From Toxonevra muliebris (taxonomy: Eukaryota > Arthropoda > Insecta > Diptera > Pallopteridae): a stretch of 64,000 nt of DNA. Positions 36,086-47,780 of the stretch are shown one piece after another; within the stretch, counting starts at the first letter, position 1, and the number at the start of each line of letters is the position of its first letter. The DNA lies in NCBI GenBank assembly GCA_963691655.1, contig OY829326.1:151008505-151072504 (forward strand). Reading direction: 5' to 3'. The notes beneath the pieces are model-generated. The model worked only from the letters and a program-made list of their open reading frames with translations. It did not search any database and was not told the DNA's origin. Position numbers and translations under genes: made by a program.

Positions 36086-37268
36086 CACAGTGTTATAAAA
36101 TTTAGTGAAGTAGAAATACCTGGGAAGTGATACTATGTTTTTGTAGGTCTTTTCGAGTAAAATAAGACTCTGTATTTGAAATTTTCCAAACACCCCCAAA
36201 ATCTAAATTTACCGTTAAAAAACGGTTTTACGTACATTTGCGCACTTATAAGCCTGTAACTTAGTTGATTATCAACAGATTTCCAGTTTCTTACCGGTTT
36301 TTAATTTATTTGTTTGTTGTCAAGTACTTTTTCATCGTGTTTATCTCTGTGATGAATTTTTGGGTATTTTCATTGGATCTCAAATTCGTAAAATTATGAG
36401 CGATGTGAACAGTTTATGAACAGTTTTTCAATAGAACTGAAAAACGTGCATGGAAGAGTTTTGTTGCGCTATACCATAATTTTCTTGGTAATCACAGAAG
36501 TGACGACTGTATCACGGTTGTTAATGCATTTTTAAGTGCGTATGGTAAAATGGGCTGGAACATGTCCTTAAAAATTAATTTCTTCTATTAGCGTTTAGAC
36601 TTCTTCTTAGATAACCTGGGCCAGTTCAGCGATGAACGAGCCGAACATTATCACCAAGAAATGGCTACAATTGAAAAGCGCTTCGAAGGAAAAAATAAAA
36701 TAAAAACGATTTCAGAATATTGTTGGTTACTTCCACGAGAAACTGATGGTGCCAAATTAAAAAAAAAAAACGTTTAATCACACATTTTTGAGTTGAATGG
36801 TCAAAAATTGTATTTTTGGAAAAATTTTATTTTCATAAAAAGTTTAATAACTCAATCAATTAATTACCGATTTTTAAAACTAAACTTGCACTTTACTCAT
36901 TAATAAACGCGTTTTTAGAATAAATCCATAATTAGTATATCTTTTTTAGAAAATAGTATGTAGAAACATCGCCAAAGTTGAAAATAGGCAAAAAAAAAGT
37001 GAAAAAAAATTGTGTTTGCTGGACAAATACACACAGATTTTTCAAGTTTTCTTAAGAAACATATATTGCTTTCAAAAGGTTCTTCTTTTTAAAACCGGTA
37101 AGAAAACTGAAAATTTGTTGATAATCAACTAAGTTACAGGCTAATAAGTGCGCAAAGGTACGCAAAACCGGCTTCTTTTTGTCGGTAAATCCAGACTCTT
37201 GTTTTACTCGACAAGACCTACAAGAAAAATAGTATCACTTCCCAGGTATTTTTTACTGCCGCACCGTG
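36086..37268 (+). mobile_element. Long-TIR transposon flanked by TTA, non-autonomous
   Basis: The 1183-bp element is flanked by TTA (36083-36085 and 37269-37271). The tips are CACAGTG and CACCGTG (inverse CACGGTG). The arms continue for about 200 bp: TACCTGGGAAGTGATACTA, GTAGGTCTT(T/G)TCGAGTAAAA, CTGTAACTTAGTTGATTATC and ACCGGTTTT. A third arm of the same family lies at 57329-57619, also after TTA. A 3-bp TTA duplication fits PIF/Harbinger, but TA-target families cannot be excluded. It carries the coding relic at 36363-36770. Confidence 0.8.
36363..36770 (+). pseudogene. C-terminal fragment of an arthropod repeat-associated protein
   Basis: Frames in this stretch read GIFIGSQIRKIMSDVNS; then, after a shift, an FNRTEKRAWKSFVALYHNFL-type segment; NMSLKINF; and DNLGQFSDERAEHYHQEMAT followed by IEKRFEGK, SEYCW and PRET. 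From memory this matches a family common in arthropod gene sets as 'uncharacterized protein', with GIFIGPQIREL, FLGN, NMSLKIHFLHSHLDFFP, SDEHGERFHQDI, MEKRYQGKW and ADYCW. It has at least one frameshift and internal stops. Its presence between long TIRs suggests the family is transposon-encoded. Function unknown. Confidence 0.7.
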
Positions 37269-37271
37269 TTA

Positions 37272-39295
37272 TTCATCTTAGTGTGAAAGATGGAGTATAA
37301 TTTCCAATCCCTCTTGAGATGTTTTGGACAAAGCTCTTCTGAATCCCAACCAAGCTCAACTGTGCACTTTCACAAGTTGGTTAAAATAGCCATAGTTTTT
37401 TTTGCCGCATTTAACCATACCAACGATCTATAGGTAAGTACAGAACGGATGACTGTCATAGATAACATTAAATTAATAAGCTGTAAACGTACATTTTTTG
37501 TGAAACCTAGAAAGCACACATGTTCATTTTCCAACTGAATTTGCTATAATGATATTTTGCTTCAGATGAAAGTTCTAGTTCTAACTTCCAAATAAGAATT
37601 TAAGGAAATATGCCAGATAAACATGACAATTACATCATGAATATTTGTTTACTTCATAACAAGCATACTTTTAGGCGTTGTGTTGAGGTACAAGTGATAC
37701 ATAAATCGCTTTAAACTGAAGCCATCGTGTTTATTTACGCCAGCATATTACCATTATATTCACAGTACTTATTTTTAAATATATTTAAAACAAAAAAAAA
37801 AAAACTTTCAGAAGAGGAACACATATTCCAACCTTGTTGATTCTAACTAAGTGTAAAAGAGAACCATATTTCTAACGCCCAGGCAGCGTAGTTAGCGTGT
37901 GGTATACCTGTGTGTATATATAACTTAATCATTTTTTAATTATGATACTTAATGTGTAGAACACTAAAGAACCAACTTCTCTTCTTCTTCTTCCTTTTCT
38001 TTTTCTTTTTATTTTCCATATCACTACAAAAATTCTTTAGCTTTTTAGCTATGGTCATTTACAGTCACTTGTTTGCATGAAAATTACATTTTCATTTCTT
38101 CACTTTGTTTTCCCCCTCATTTGTTGCTTCATTATAAAATATACACACCTATACAAACATACATATCTGATATATACATAGGTACTTGTAGATGTATAAA
38201 TACATAGTAGACGATACCTTATTATATGCTCGTTCCTTGAAGTATCCTTCGAGACTTTTATACTTCGTGGCTTTAGAGTAAATAAAATATTAAAATAGGT
38301 GTGTGTGTATGTATATAAATATGTAATTGTATGTGTGTGTCAACGTTAGTGTAAAGTGGCAAATTATTTATTTATTGTTATAATGAATAAAGGTTGACAC
38401 TTTTATAATTAATAATTGAGTACATTCTTTTGCTTGTTGCTTTTGGTTTTTGTTTTTTTTTTTGTGATTTTATTATAAACAGAATTTATTTATAAACTTT
38501 AATTGCAATTGAAAGTTTTTGAAAGGTATTTAATGAAATAGTCCTTTTTTAGCATTGAGTTAAAGACATTTTTTTTTTTTTGTCAGTTTATTGTATTAAT
38601 TAGTAGTACAAGTATGAGGCTTTAAAGAACTTTGCATATTTAATAAATCCTTTATCTTTTTACACTTCATTAGTTCACCCTATGTTGAAAATTTAATTTG
38701 ATGTGTTGTAAAAGCCTCAATTGAATCGTTAATAATTCAAAAGGTTATGTTGATTAAAATGGGTCAGGTTATTAATAACAAAAACCAAATAATGATAGAA
38801 ACTATTCTCCATCCTTTAGAATTTAATATGTACGATGCATAAAGTAAGTATAAATCTGTATTATCTTCCGATAGTCAAAACGTCATGCAAGTACTTGACG
38901 CTTTTGAGATTTTGGCAAATGAAGCCAAAATCTACCGTACATCAGTTCTGAGTTAATGTTAAGCTGTAAGCTATCTGCCTACTCATGAATAGAGCTTTAG
39001 TTTTACTTGAGTAGTCTAAAGATCAATTTGCTAAATGGATGCTTGGCTGTAACTGAAACCATTCAAATGATAGATCAGGGATATGAATAGAATAAGTAAA
39101 TAAGCTAGTCAAGAGCAATAAGGTCAAATGATTCGGAGTTCATGAGTTTGGTGAAGTAATACGTAAAAAAGAAATCGATAAACTGACGTTGTTAGTAGCG
39201 GTCAACACATTCATTGGTCGTTGAACATTTTAACGTATAAATCTCATTCTTAGATTAGTTAAATAGAGAAAAAACAGTAGTTCATCCTACTGGGC
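37272..39295. other. Non-coding stretch, nothing recognised
   Basis: AT-rich sequence with TG/TATG microsatellites near 38300-38340 and T runs. No gene recognised. Confidence 0.45.
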
Positions 39296-39299
39296 TCAT

Positions 39300-40190
39300 T
39301 TCTCTAGGTTAATTTATTTTCCACAGGTTTCTTCTCAACACACTGGAAACTACAAAGGCAAATGGGTTGTTACCTTAAAAATTTCAGCGAAGAACAAGAC
39401 AAGAATTATTGGTATTGTATTCTCAAGGTATTTCAAACTGCTTAGGAGTGGAATGAAGAGGAAGTTACCCTAAGAATTTAAGCGAAAGAAAGTACAGAGT
39501 TACTCAAGGTTTCTTCTCAATACAATTACAGGTTTCCTTTCAAGACATTTTAGACTGCGAAGGGGGAGTTGAGGGGGGGTTATTTTAAAGTTTTTCACCT
39601 AAAACAAGTCACACTGAGGTATTGCACACTGAGGGTATATGGAGTCAGCAATGGAACTGAAGGGAGGAAGGGAAAGTGTTCGTCTTAGAAATTTTGTTAT
39701 AGAATAGGGCTGGATTATTTCTAGTTTTTTCTCAATTCACTGTATACTACAATTAGGAGGAATGGGTTTACCTTAAGGCCTTTGACATAAAACACGATTG
39801 TACTTAATTACTGCAAGTTTTTCTTAAGGTACTGTACTGCGGAGAGAGGGCAAGGCATCTTAGGAATTTTTAAGGTATTCTATTGCGAGGAAATTTTGAC
39901 ATAAATCAGGGTACATTTTTTTTGAATTTTTTCAAGTTTTTTTCACAGCACTGTCAACTATGAAAGGGAAATGGGGTTATCTGAAGATTTTCATCATAGA
40001 CCAGGATAGAAATATTGAACTTTTCTTCTTATTTAATAATGCTGGGATGAAGGGAAACGGCTGCAGAGAGGCAAGTGAAGGGAGAGTGGAGAAGGAAGAG
40101 GGGAGAGGTGTCACCTTAGGTTTCTTCGCATACATTTTAGACTTCAGGGGGGTGGGCGTATTTTCAATTACGGCTTCTTCCTAAAAGAAC
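39300..40190. repeat. Highly diverged tandem array of about 100-bp units
   Basis: A block of the form '(C)AGGTTTCTTCTCAA, CACTG.AAACTACAA, GG..ATGGGTT.ACCTTAA, ATTTTCA..., AA(A/G)AC(A/C)AG' recurs with drift, for example near 39326, 39508, 39724, 39808 and 39928. Some units carry purine-rich inserts such as GAAGGGGGAG. The frame at 39960-40184 is a by-product. No similarity to genes. Confidence 0.5.
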
Positions 40191-40367
40191 TGAAAATAAA
40201 ATAGAACATCTTCTTATATTGTAAACCAATATCACAGGAGGAAGAGATATCTCACAGGAGGAAAAGATATCTCGGGCATAACTAACTTGAAAGTAAGAAA
40301 AATATATTTATATATTAGTGAACATATTTGAGTTAAACACAGTGGAAATGGAAAATACATATAAAAC

Positions 40368-41493
40368 CAAGGCCGTATTTAGGGGGGAGATTTTGGGGGT
40401 TCTGAAACCCCCACCCCCCCCCCCCGAAATGTGGAAATTTTATTCTAATTTAATTATTTATAGATTAATTGCCAATAAATGGAAAAAAAAGTCAAAACAA
40501 AATCTATTTAACGATATTTTTTACTTCCATCGGTTTTTTTTTTCTAAAAAGTCGAGTACAGAAATAAATTTGAAATCTTAGTTACACTATGCGATCAAAT
40601 CCGAGTTATTTTCTTCGACATGAGGTTTGTATACGGATTTAAAAAGAGAAGGTGATACTGAGCACTCCTGCATTCATAGTTTTTCTATGTCAGTAACAGT
40701 TCTTGATTTAAAGTTCCGTCCTAAATCAGTTTGAAAAGTTTAAAAATTAATAAAAAATAGAAAAAATTATCTTATCCTTGTAAAATTAGACAAGCTTGAA
40801 CCCCATTTTTTTCCTAAAACGTGACGTGATGGGAAGTTTTTGACCTCAGATTCGTGTTCAATGTGAAAATTTTTTTTCGCAAAAGCTAGAAACTATCTTA
40901 TTAGCAAAACCCATGCAGTTTTAGGAAACAATCTTAAAATGTAATTAATTTTTAACCCATTATTGCTCAAAACACCACGACTAGAAAGATCTCTTTCAAT
41001 GCGGTGACTTCACGAATTTAGGGAATATAAGCCAACCTCATCCGGATACCTTATCATTGATAATGGTCCGAATTCCCAATGATGATCATTTGGAAAAAAT
41101 GAGCCTCTACTATTTTTGGTAATTTTTTTGAGGTTGGGTACATCATCAGTGGGTGGGAAGTCAATGAGTTAACGAAACTATGTCCTTCACGATAAAAAGA
41201 AGTGCATTAGAATGCACATTGAATAATATTTATTTGAAAAAATTTAATTTGATCATTCTGTGAATTTTTTGTCACTTATGGCCATTTTTTTGAGGTTAAA
41301 ATTAATAAAAAATTGGAAAACTTTTTCTAAAGTTTTAAGATATTTATCAACTTTTGTCCTTAGTCTGATAGGGTCCATCAAATGTATCATCGATTTAATT
41401 AATTGTATTTAAAAATCAGTTTGATAAAAATTATTTAGGAATATTTTCTTCGAATGAAAACCCCCCCGAAAAAAATTTCTGGCTACAGCCCTG
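40368..41493 (+). mobile_element. hAT-like non-autonomous element, copy 2
   Basis: The 1126-bp element starts CAAGGCCGTATTTAGGGG and ends in the inverse of CAGGGCTGTAGCCAGAAA. The 8-bp flanks are TATAAAAC (40360-40367) and TATAAGAC (41494-41501), one mismatch. It is co-linear with copy 1 except for the missing block at the GTCAATGAGTTAA junction. G/C runs lie inside both tips. The frame at 40318-40581 is spurious. Confidence 0.88.
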
Positions 41494-41501
41494 TATAAGA
41501 C

Positions 41502-42784
41502 ATAAATTATTGGTCGCAGTACATATCCACCCCTCACTAATATAATCACACAATCAATGACTCTGTGAAGCAGCTCATAAGTGTTTTTTTTTCAATGATA
41601 CTTTCCTTCGGCCAGAGTAACCAGTCTACCATGGTATCTGGTTCCTGACCCTCTCAGATATAAACTTCATCAAAGTAATACTGAAAAAACTGGAGTTCAA
41701 CTACATATCAATGTAATACGATGTAATTTCACATGACTATATGTTACTCCAAACAAATCAAAGTTCTATTCAAAATATTCCTTGGAAGTAAATACTTCTA
41801 AAAGACTTTTTTACAGTTTGTTTTTATTGTATTACAGGAAACAAAAGTTTAACTTTTTTCTCGCAGACATTTATATTTTTATCTACATGAAAGAATGTAA
41901 AAATTGTAAAAAAAATAAAATAATTTTTGCACTCAATTTCCCCATAGTTTTGTTGTCTTGTCTTCTTCGTCTCTGTCGTCATTGTCTTGACAAATTAAAT
42001 TTTCCAGATTGTGCACGCGTGTTTCATTCTTCATACTGCATAAAAATATATACACTTTAATGACATGGCATTGCGTCTACACATTATTACTTTTAGTGCC
42101 TCTACTGCCTCATCTTCTTCTTCTTTTAGTTTCTTTACTTCGTTGTTTTTGCCATATGTGTGCATATGCAATTTTTAGATGAACTTTTGCATGAACTCTT
42201 TCAAGCATACAGACAGAAACTCATATACTTAGGTGCATATGCTATTTTTGTCATACTATCATCAAATGTGGCGGCATTATATACTACATATGTAATGTGC
42301 ATACATGTGCATCTCGCTGATGTTGGTATTACATACATGGAAAGATGATAAAAAAAAAAGCGAAAATTTTTTCTTAATGACAATTTTCGTTTTGTCTTTT
42401 TATTCCAAAATCTACGTGGCGCCCATTTACATCTTTATATCAGAATATTTTCATATTTTCACAGCTATTTTCTTTATATTTCCTGCACAATAACAGCAGC
42501 AGTAAGCAACAGTTTCTCTGTGTTTTTGCAAATGCAAATGCGTGAGTGTACGCTTCCATGCATGCACATTAGGGAGTAGTGAAAAATGCTAGTAAAATTC
42601 AAAGTCAAGGAACTTAGGTTTACCTAAGATCGCTATGTAGAGATATATTTACAAGAAATTAAATTTTCCTGAAAATATTTCATTTAATTTGCCATTAATA
42701 GAAAAAAGTTTTGTATATCTTTACTTTGTCTCTTTTAGAGATAATGAGCATGTAATTCACCACTAACTATTTAAAGATCCGAAT
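41502..42784. other. Non-coding stretch, nothing recognised
   Basis: AT-rich with short frames lacking any family signature. CTTCTTC and TATG simple sequence present. Confidence 0.45.
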
Positions 42785-43772
42785 CAAGGCCGTATTTAAG
42801 GGGGGGTTTTGGGGGTTATGACCCCCCCTGCCCCCTCCCCCCCGAAATGTGGAAACTTTATTCCAATTTTTTAGATTAATTGCCAATGGATGGAAAAAAG
42901 TCAAAATAAAATCTATTTATCGATATGTTTTACTTCCATCGGTTTTTTATCTAAAAAGTCAAATATAAAAAATAAATTTGAAATCTTAGTTACACTAAGC
43001 GATCAAATCCGATTTGTTTTCTTCGACATGAGGTTTGACTACGGATTCAAAAAGAGAAGGTGATAATGAGCACTCATGCATTCATAGTTTTTCTGGGTCA
43101 GTAACTGTTTTTGATTAAAGGTTTCGTCCTGAATCAGTTTGAAAAGTTTAAAAATTAATAAAAATAGAAAAAATTATCGGATCCTTGTAAAATAAGACTT
43201 GCTTGAACCCCATTTTTTTCCTTAAACGTTACGTGATGGGAAGTTTTTGACCTCAGATTCGTGTTCAGCGTGAAAATTCTTTCGCAAAAACTCCATCTTA
43301 TTAGCAAAACCCATCTTAAAATTAATTTTATAACGCATTTCAATGCTGTGACTTCACGAATTTAGGGAATATAAGCCAACCTCATCCGGGTTCTTTATCA
43401 TTGATAATGGCTCAAATTCCCAATGATGATCATTTGAAAAAAATGAGCCTCTACTATTTTTGGTAATTTTTTTGAGGTTGGGTACATCATTAGAAATGGG
43501 AAGTCAATGAGTTAATGAAATTATGTCCCTCACGATAAAAAAATGCACTAGAATCCACATTGAATAATATTTATTTGAAAAAATGTAATTTGATTATTCT
43601 GGGAGTTTTTTGACTTTTGGCCATTTTTTTGAGGTTAAGATTAAAAAAAATCGGAAAATTTTTCCTAAAATTTTAATTTTATAGGGTCCATAAAATGTAT
43701 CATTGATTTAATTTATTGTATTTAAAAATCAGTTGGATTAAAATTATTTATGAATATTTTCTTAGAATGAAA
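42785..43772 (+). mobile_element. hAT-like non-autonomous element, copy 3, right end missing
   Basis: Starts CAAGGCCGTATTTAAGGGGG and follows copies 1 and 2 through the final AATATTTTCTTAGAATGAAA block. It shares copy 2's deletion at GTCAATGAGTTAA. It stops abruptly at 43772, where the direct-repeat sequence GGCTCACTCACTAAAGC begins. The last C-run and the CTACGGCCCTG tip are absent, so it cannot be mobilised in this form. Confidence 0.85.
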
Positions 43773-43926
43773 GGCTCACTCACTAAAGCACATGAGATAA
43801 AACTGAAAGAACTCGACTCTCTGCTTGGTCATATGTAACCGATTAACAACTACATTACTTCGTTTTTACTACAATAATTTCGTATGACTGCAACAAAGAC
43901 GCGATTTTTCACGTGACCGTTGTAGT
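43773..43926 (+). repeat. Direct repeat, left copy
   Basis: Pairs with 44126-44300. Shared landmarks in order: AAAGC(A/G)CATGAGATA, (G/A)TCGACTCTCTGCTTG, TAACCGAT or TAGCCGAT, ACTTCGTTT, TTTCGTATGA, ACAA and CGCGATTT. The left edge coincides with the truncation point of hAT-like copy 3. Confidence 0.7.
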
Positions 43927-44044
43927 TGAAGCTTTTGCATTCATTCTCTTTCTATTTTCTGAAGATTTTTTCTGTTGATACTGTCTGCACTTATCGACAC
44001 AAAGACGACGTAGTACACGTACATAAAATATGAGAGAAAAGTTT

Positions 44045-44118
44045 AGCTATATGTGGTATCACAATGGGCCGTTCAGGCCTAAGTGTGTCTCTCGACAGTT
44101 ACTCCAACCTAAGCTATA
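44045..44118 (+). repeat. SINE/LINE 3' tail fragment
   Basis: TTCAGGCCTAAGTGTGTCTC followed by TCGACAGTTACTCCAACCTA matches the tail region of the SINE at 31096 (read on its own strand: GGCCTAAGTGTATCTCTGG, then ACAGCCACTCTAACCTA). Only the 3' part is present. Confidence 0.55.
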
Positions 44119-44125
44119 AGGAATC

Positions 44126-44300
44126 AAGCTCTTTCACCAAAGCGCATGAGATACAACTGCGAGAAGTCGACTCTCTGCTTGATTGTAGGTAGCCGATCTC
44201 CATATGACCTAGTTCGTTAAATACTGACAACAACAACAGCATGACTTCGTTTCTTATTAGTTTCGTATGAGTACAACAACAACGCGATTTCCGTTGCAAA
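44126..44300 (+). repeat. Direct repeat, right copy
   Basis: Second copy of the sequence at 43773-43926, about 350 bp downstream on the same strand. It differs by small indels, including a CAACAACAACAG expansion near 44230. Confidence 0.7.
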
Positions 44301-44789
44301 ATTTTCGATTCACCCTCACTTCAAAAAATATAAATGCACCCTTGATCGAAATAGTAAAGTATAATTTTAACAGGTCTCATCCAATCAGTTGAGAAAAGTA
44401 CGGCGTCTTGGTCTTACCAAAAAAAAAAAAAAAAAAAAACTTTTCCGCTTACCATTATAAAACAGAACTACTCGTTTATATTCTATTTGACAGTGATGCC
44501 AAGTTTATTTTTTTATTGTTTGTGTCCATAGTAAACTTAAAACGAATCACAATAGAACCAGCCAATTATCATGGCAAGCTGAATTGATCCTCTCTTTGGA
44601 CAAAGAGTTGAGTTTTATGTGCTAATCGACCTTTAACCATGAAGTCAAGTTTAAATTTGTATTATTTATATATGCAGTAAACTGAAAGCTCCTTGCTTAT
44701 ATTTTAATCGACTAGTAACAGTGATGCCAAGTTCAAATTTTTTATTGCTGAATACATTCTAAACTCACATTCTAAATTCACATTTTGAC

Positions 44790-45310
44790 CTAATTTCTGC
44801 TCAGGGTTTTTGGTCTAAATCTTGAACTGAATTTTGATCTAAGTTTTAGTCTGACTGAATCTAAACAAAAATTTGAGTGAATTTTGGTTAGATTTCTTGA
44901 TGGAATTTTGGTTTATATTTTTCTGAATGTTTGTAGGAATTTCAATTTTGGTCTGGGGTTGGGTCTGGTTTTTTAATTTGATTTTTGTGATAGTTTTTAG
45001 TAGGAATTTCGGCTTTTTATTGGTTTAAAAAATTTTCTACTTTTAACGAGTTTGATATGCTTTTTGGTCTCCATTTTGAACTACCTATTTTTAAGTCTAG
45101 TTTTTAATCTAAATCTTAGGATTAATTTTGATCTAATATTTCGTCTGCCTGATGAAAAAAAACATTTTTGGGGGGTTTCTTTTTGGTTTTGCTCTGAGTT
45201 TTGGACAGATTTCTTGTTTAAATTTGAGTCTAATTTTTGGATCGATTTTGATTTGAATTTTGGTTTTTCGATTTTTTTCTGGGTCTGATTAGGATGTGAT
45301 ATTTTTCTTA
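44790..45310. repeat. Degenerate TTTTGGTCTGAATT-like minisatellite, array 2
   Basis: Repeated short blocks such as TTTTGGTCTAAATCTTG, TTTTGATCTAAG and TTTTAGTCTGAC run for about 500 bp. Same style as 24960-25290. The Phe/Leu/Asp/Phe frame at 45052-45288 arises from the repeat. Confidence 0.5.
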
Positions 45311-45319
45311 GTTTTTAGT

Positions 45320-47775
45320 AGGGATATTGTTTTTTTTTTGTAAAGGAATTGCAGGAGAAACTTTCTGTTGATTTCTTATACTGAATCTATTGAATCAATA
45401 TGAGTCTTCTATAAATTTGTAAAGTTTGATGTGATATTTTGCGTGCTTTCCAAACTTTAAGATTACTTTGCTTACCTAGAAATAATTAATATCAGACGTG
45501 TTAACTTTAAATTATTCCTTAAAAGAAAATGAGTACTAGTGAAGTATTAAGTAATCAAGGTTCAGAAGTGGTAAATTATATTCAGAAACGTAGTAAACAT
45601 AACTTGGAAAATTGGTGTAAGCACAGTTTGCCCAATTTAAGCATTCGTTATACATTAAAAAAAAAAATAAAAAAAAATTGCAAATGCGAAAGTCAAAATT
45701 ATGCGATTTTTTCGTATAATGAGCTAATGCAAATACCAATAAGTACCTATTCCAGAAAAGTGTTAATCTACCATTTTCCTATATATTTGACAAAATAGGC
45801 ACTTATAATTTTTATAACTTTCGTTACATCCTTAACAGAAAATATCTACAATTGTTTCAAAAAGTATTTTCCAACACAATTAAAAAAAAAGGGCACGCGA
45901 GAAAGCAGCAAAATAAAAACATGGTAAAAGCTATTATTTATCTATATGCAAGTACACATAAGTATTAGGCAAGTATGCGTATTTCAATAAGAATTTTATG
46001 TAAAATTGAAAATCAAAAATCTATTTCGAAAAAATTATTAAATTTTTGTCGAAAAGAAAAATGACAAATCAAAGTAGTATCCAAATACGTATGCATTTTT
46101 AAGAGTAAAATATTTACCTTTCAATGTAGATTTCATATTCAATCAATATTAAATTGATATCATCATCATCATCATCAAAGTCCACATCGACATGAGTAAA
46201 ATTATTGAAATGGCACAATGATGCACCTGTGCACCTAAAAGTATGTGCCAAAAAAGTAATACAGCAAGAACGAAAGAGGGAAAGAGTCTCACTCTCTCTC
46301 TCTCTCTCCTTCTCTTGAAATAATTTTTTACCCACACTCAAATACTAAATGACAATTTAATTTTCATGATGATGATGATTACAGTGAAATTCAGACTCTG
46401 TTAGGATATGCTTGAATTGCTTAAGCGTCTGCATAGAATCATATCATACAGAGTAATATTACTGCTGAAATGGCAGGTATTTCATTTACGAGGTATATAT
46501 TTTATATAGATGCTCAAGCTCAAAGTGCTTACTTACATGTATACCTTTTTGCATATAAAATCACAATTAAGTTATGTAAATCTTCAAATATACATACATC
46601 CGAACACAGGGATATATGTAATTATATATCAAACGTAAATTGATTAAATTTTCAAAGTGTATTACTACGCATATCTAGTATGTATCGTGCTTATTAAGTA
46701 CATGAATATCTACCCGTATTCCTGTATCTCTACGTCTGCACGCAGCTGTATACTTGTATTTATGTGTGTTAACAATTTAAACTCATATTAATCAAGTGCT
46801 TATATCAATACGAATACAATCACAAAGCGTTTTTTTGTTTTTTTTTTTTCTTTTTTTTTTCCGCTTTAAGTTTGTCATCAAACAAACATTTTCTGCTTTA
46901 TTTTATTTATTTTGCCCGATTTTTTTTTCTTTTCCTTTTTTTTCATTTTGCTGTATTTGCAAAAATAATCGTTTCGTTTTTCTGGAGAGTTTCCATTACT
47001 GCGATTGAATTTCATTTCATTAATTTTTATTTTTTCTTCATCGTCTACCCCTAAAAAATCACTTAAGGCGCTTTGGCACTCAAATGTGAGATGGCGAACG
47101 TAAAAAAAAAAGAAAATAAAATAAAAAAGAATAAAAAAAATTGTGCAAAATAGACTATAGACTATATTCAGTGCTCTTCAAAGCAAATTTTATTGTATAC
47201 AAGTAAATGAAATGTTAGCAACGCTTTTAATTTTTCGTCGAAATTTCTTTTAAATCCAATCAAAAATTTTAAGCATTTTTTTTTTTTATCATTTGAGCTT
47301 AAAATAATTGTATAATTAATTCCGACATCAAATTTTTGATCACTTGCACATTTGAGAGAATTCAAAACTTCATTAGCTATTTTGTCGAATTTTAACTTTA
47401 TTAGCAATTTTCGTTCTATACCATTGATGGCGATTGTTATGCTTGTGAGCGTAAAACTTTTTTGCTTTGCTAATGGGATTTCAATGCTCGCAAGCGAAAG
47501 GCTTTGAACTTTAACACTTTAATTGTTGGCAAATTCTCTAAATTTTTTTTATATATTTTTACGGGAAACGACAACTATGTATTCAACAAAAGCCTAAAAG
47601 TATGCAATACTTACGTATTGTTCAATAAACTTATTTGGTGCAACATTAAGTGTTACAATATAGGTTTAGTCTGTGATAAACAAACCCATTTGTATTCATA
47701 TAGAATGATAATGCAGCTAATCATAAAACAAGAAGCAATAAATACTATCAGCAAGTAGAAAAAAGCTAGAACTAT
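45320..47775. other. Non-coding stretch; one unplaced frame
   Basis: No conserved gene recognised. An 89-codon ATG frame at 45529-45798 has a mixed composition and a Lys-rich middle, but no family signature and no visible splice or promoter context; I do not call it a gene. TCATCATC and (CT)n runs near 46160-46310, T runs near 46825-46865. Confidence 0.45.
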
Positions 47776-47780
47776 ATTAG

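Noticed and set aside
45529..45798. 89-codon frame starting with ATG
   Set aside because: No recognisable domain, no promoter, splice or conservation evidence available; length is within chance for this composition.
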